From NCBI GenBank assembly GCA_009103225.1, contig RHPI01002699.1, positions 251,517 through 315,516 of the forward strand: a DNA stretch of 64,000 nt, in the 5' to 3' direction. The notes under the pieces were generated by a model. That model was not told the DNA's origin. It worked only from the letters and a program-made list of their open reading frames with translations, and did not search any database. Positions 62,163 to 64,000 of the stretch are shown here, piece by piece. A program made the position numbers and the translations under genes. Numbering within the stretch: the stretch's first letter is position 1; each line of letters opens with the position of its first letter. Origin of the DNA: Chlorokybus atmophyticus. Its lineage: Eukaryota > Streptophyta > Chlorokybophyceae > Chlorokybales > Chlorokybaceae.

Positions 62163-62335
62163 GGATCACTCAGCCAGTGAGCACCGCAGCGATCATCATA
62201 TATGATCGTGGGTTCAGTGCTCGAGGATGATCGCGGAATCAATGATAAATTATGATCACTGTTGATCGCAACCTCAGTGATCATGCTGACAGCGATGAAT
62301 ACAAAGTGATCTTGCCATTGCCTTGTGATCACTTG
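62163..62335. promoter_or_regulatory. GATC-dense divergent promoter region
   Basis: Nine GATC tetramers in about 170 bases, many as TGATCA/GATCAC, just upstream of the STIM-like start (62054, minus) and of the plus-strand gene. It includes the palindrome ATGATCAT-like ATCATATATGAT near 62193. Confidence 0.55.
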
Positions 62336-62891
62336 TGAGCAAGCCTGGTTGAGATTCAAGTCCCAATCACGTTCAAAGAGCATGCGGGAGGCCCTGCTTC
62401 GGGAAGTTGTGCTCCGCCCTGGCATTGCCGTGGTCATCGCCACAGGCGCTGTTGGCAAGCCGCGGCATGGCCTGAGGCACTGCACCCATGCGCAGCAATG
62501 GCCAGGCCGGGTAGGATGCCTGCTGAGTTGGTTGCTTGTTTGCGCCGTCGCTTAATGTTCAGCTTGTTCGGAAAGGAAACTTGATTGCATGTTTGTCAAG
62601 CTGGAAGTTGCTTGTTTACTGCATGCTAGCATGATCTTTGCTGTTTGCAGTCACTGTCAGTGCTTCACAATCAGCCAGTAGCAACAGGCAGTCGTTTCGT
62701 GCAATATGCAATTGATGTGTTTGTACAGCAGCACAGACTTTCCAACGTCCAAAGTAGCATAATTGAAAATGTTGCATACGCTACCTCGCAAGCTTACTCT
62801 GCCAGTGGCTGGTGATGAGCTTCCTGCAACACATTGCTCAGCAGCTGCTTGATAGCTGCTTTGCTCGCTGCTTCTGCGTAGGGGCCAACAG

Positions 62892-64000
62892 ATGTTTGAG
62901 ACAGACAAAGCGGGCACCTCCGGTGCAGCAGCGGAGGATGTCCCCTCTCCCAGAGTGGCGCCTAGACGCCTGCAGGGATCGGCTGCTGCCCAGGTGCTGC
63001 GCTGGTTGAGCTGTGCTACACAAACAACAGTCACATTGACAATGTGCGCTACTCTTACACAGCAGTGCTTGTTCCATGCTTTGCTCACAACAGCTGCAGC
63101 TGAGGCTCATGCCACATGTGCACACCTGCTGATCAACAGTTTGCCTGTGCTGCAGCTCACAACACCGTCGCATGATCATTCGACGGTGTTGCGAGCTGCA
63201 GCACAGCAAGCAAACTGTCGATCAGACTGTTAGTGCTGACGCTCTCAGCCTCGCACTGTTGAATATGGCTTCTGGCAGTGACTAGGCGTTTTTGTATGCA
63301 AGCAACTGCATCGTATGGCAATGCACTAGTTGCAAAACCACACTTGCGTAGAATGGAGAGAATTGCAACATTGCAAGTGTGCAACTCTTTACTAGTACTG
63401 AAACAGCTTATGAGGCTCTACGGCAGGGTTCTCTCGCGCGCACATACCGCACATTCTTCTTCGTGTTGGTATGCTTCGGCTCGCTCATCCTGTCGGCAGC
63501 ACCGGCATTGGCATCAATTGCCGACGTGATGACGACTGGCCTCCTGTACGCGCTGTATTCAGGGCTTCATTACTCATTCAAGCAATTCACCTTCCAGACA
63601 AACATCGCCGATGTCCCGCTGATGTCTGTACTGCGATCGGGCCTCATGTTGCTGTCCTTTTGCTTCCCCTGTGATCATCACGCCTCTCATCGTCCCTACT
63701 TGCTTACTGCCATTGTGTGCTCAGCAGTATCGGCAGGTGCCTTTGTCGTTCTGTCAATCAAGTGCTGAATTTGTGGTCATACGTCAGCTCATGAACGTAT
63801 AGATGTTATGTCAGCGTGTCCGGTTTCAATTCGCTTACCCCATCCTTGCGCAGTTTACATCATTGTCAAGGCTGCCATGTTTCATTACCACGAGGCAGTC
63901 ATCATGAGGAGCAAGAAGCTTCACGATTTGCCTACTTGGGTTGCACCTGTGGCTTTTGCAGTCTCCGCATGTTTGGCGGGGATGCACGTCCTTGTTGCTC
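62892..64000 (+). CDS. Multi-pass membrane protein, 5' part
   Basis: Exons consistent in phase: 62892-62993 (start MFETDKAGTSG), 63427-63736 and 63854 to beyond the window. The second encodes several hydrophobic segments (TFFFVLVCFGSLILSAAPAL, ADVMTTGLLYALYSGLHYS, VPLMSVLRSGLMLLSFCF, LLTAIVCSAVSA). The third continues YIIVKAAMFHYHEAVIMRSK and LPTWVAPVAFAVSACLAGMH. The pattern of four or more helices with an RSKKLH basic loop recalls the N-terminal membrane part of a land-plant alpha/beta-hydrolase family, but from memory only. An alternative upstream coding exon (62382-62510) does not fit in phase. Function not assigned. Confidence 0.5.
63129..63225. repeat. Long imperfect inverted repeat (hairpin)
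   Basis: The left arm starts CTGATCAACAGTTTGC and ends AACACCGTCG (63129-63170). The right arm starts CGACGGTGTT and ends AACTGTCGATCAG (63181-63225). Only small bulges interrupt about 42 paired bases, around a 10-base loop CATGATCATT. It lies in the intron 62994-63426 of the plus-strand membrane-protein gene. Confidence 0.85.

Noticed and set aside
62382-62510. 43-codon plus ORF exon as the first exon of the last gene
   Set aside because: It ends in phase 0 before a good GTAGGA donor, but the next candidate exon then meets a stop. Starting at ATG 62892 gives a consistent phase instead.
1-64000. tRNA, rRNA, CRISPR arrays or bacterial operons
   Set aside because: No cloverleaf with conserved TTCGA arm, no rRNA core sequence and no spaced direct repeats were seen. 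All genes are intron-split, so the DNA is eukaryotic nuclear.

Overview
This is nuclear DNA of a photosynthetic eukaryote of the green lineage. Every gene is split by GT-AG introns, many of them rich in alternating CA/TG and GCATGC. Several products are plastid proteins best known from plants and green algae: a RAF2-type carbinolamine-dehydratase-like protein, a CRTISO-like oxidoreductase, a DUF4336 protein and D-cysteine desulfhydrase 2. The light-sensor kinase/cyclase fusion points to an alga, either a chlorophyte or an early streptophyte. I cannot name the species.

Layout, with exons rebuilt by reading splice sites and keeping phase: (1) + <104-1823, CRTISO-like FAD oxidoreductase, 5' end missing. 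(2) - 2239-11046, a 35-exon microbial rhodopsin / histidine kinase / receiver / class III cyclase / SAM fusion. 11.05-15.69 kb is a gene-poor, partly AT-rich block with a dispersed repeat. (3) + 15694-24453, full-size ABCG/PDR transporter with a PDZ-like insert. (4) - 25304-29061, membrane-anchored aspartic-protease homologue with a degraded active site. 29.1-31.2 kb is a second gene-free block. (5) - 31225-34097, D-cysteine desulfhydrase 2-like, with an assembly gap in an intron. (6) - 35169-36996, RAF2/PCD-like plastid protein. (7) + 37963-43060 and (8) - 43995-49154, two convergent PH-ORD oxysterol-binding proteins. (9) + 49641-51981, plastid DUF4336 protein. (10) - 52377-54120, plastid TerB-like protein. 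(11) + 54901-57435, isoprenylcysteine methylesterase. (12) - 58106-62054, a STIM-like EF-hand/SAM protein with FN3, transmembrane and FYVE-like parts. (13) + from about 62892 past the window end, multi-pass membrane protein.

The genes are not one pathway, but several concern signalling and membranes: a photoreceptor kinase, a probable ER calcium sensor, two lipid-transfer proteins, an ABC exporter and a prenyl-protein esterase. The two strongest discoveries are the enzymerhodopsin, whose kinase looks intact while its receiver and cyclase have lost key residues, and the STIM-like calcium-sensor architecture. Exon borders are inferred from sequence alone. Borders with alternatives are stated in the entries, and single borders may be off by a few bases.
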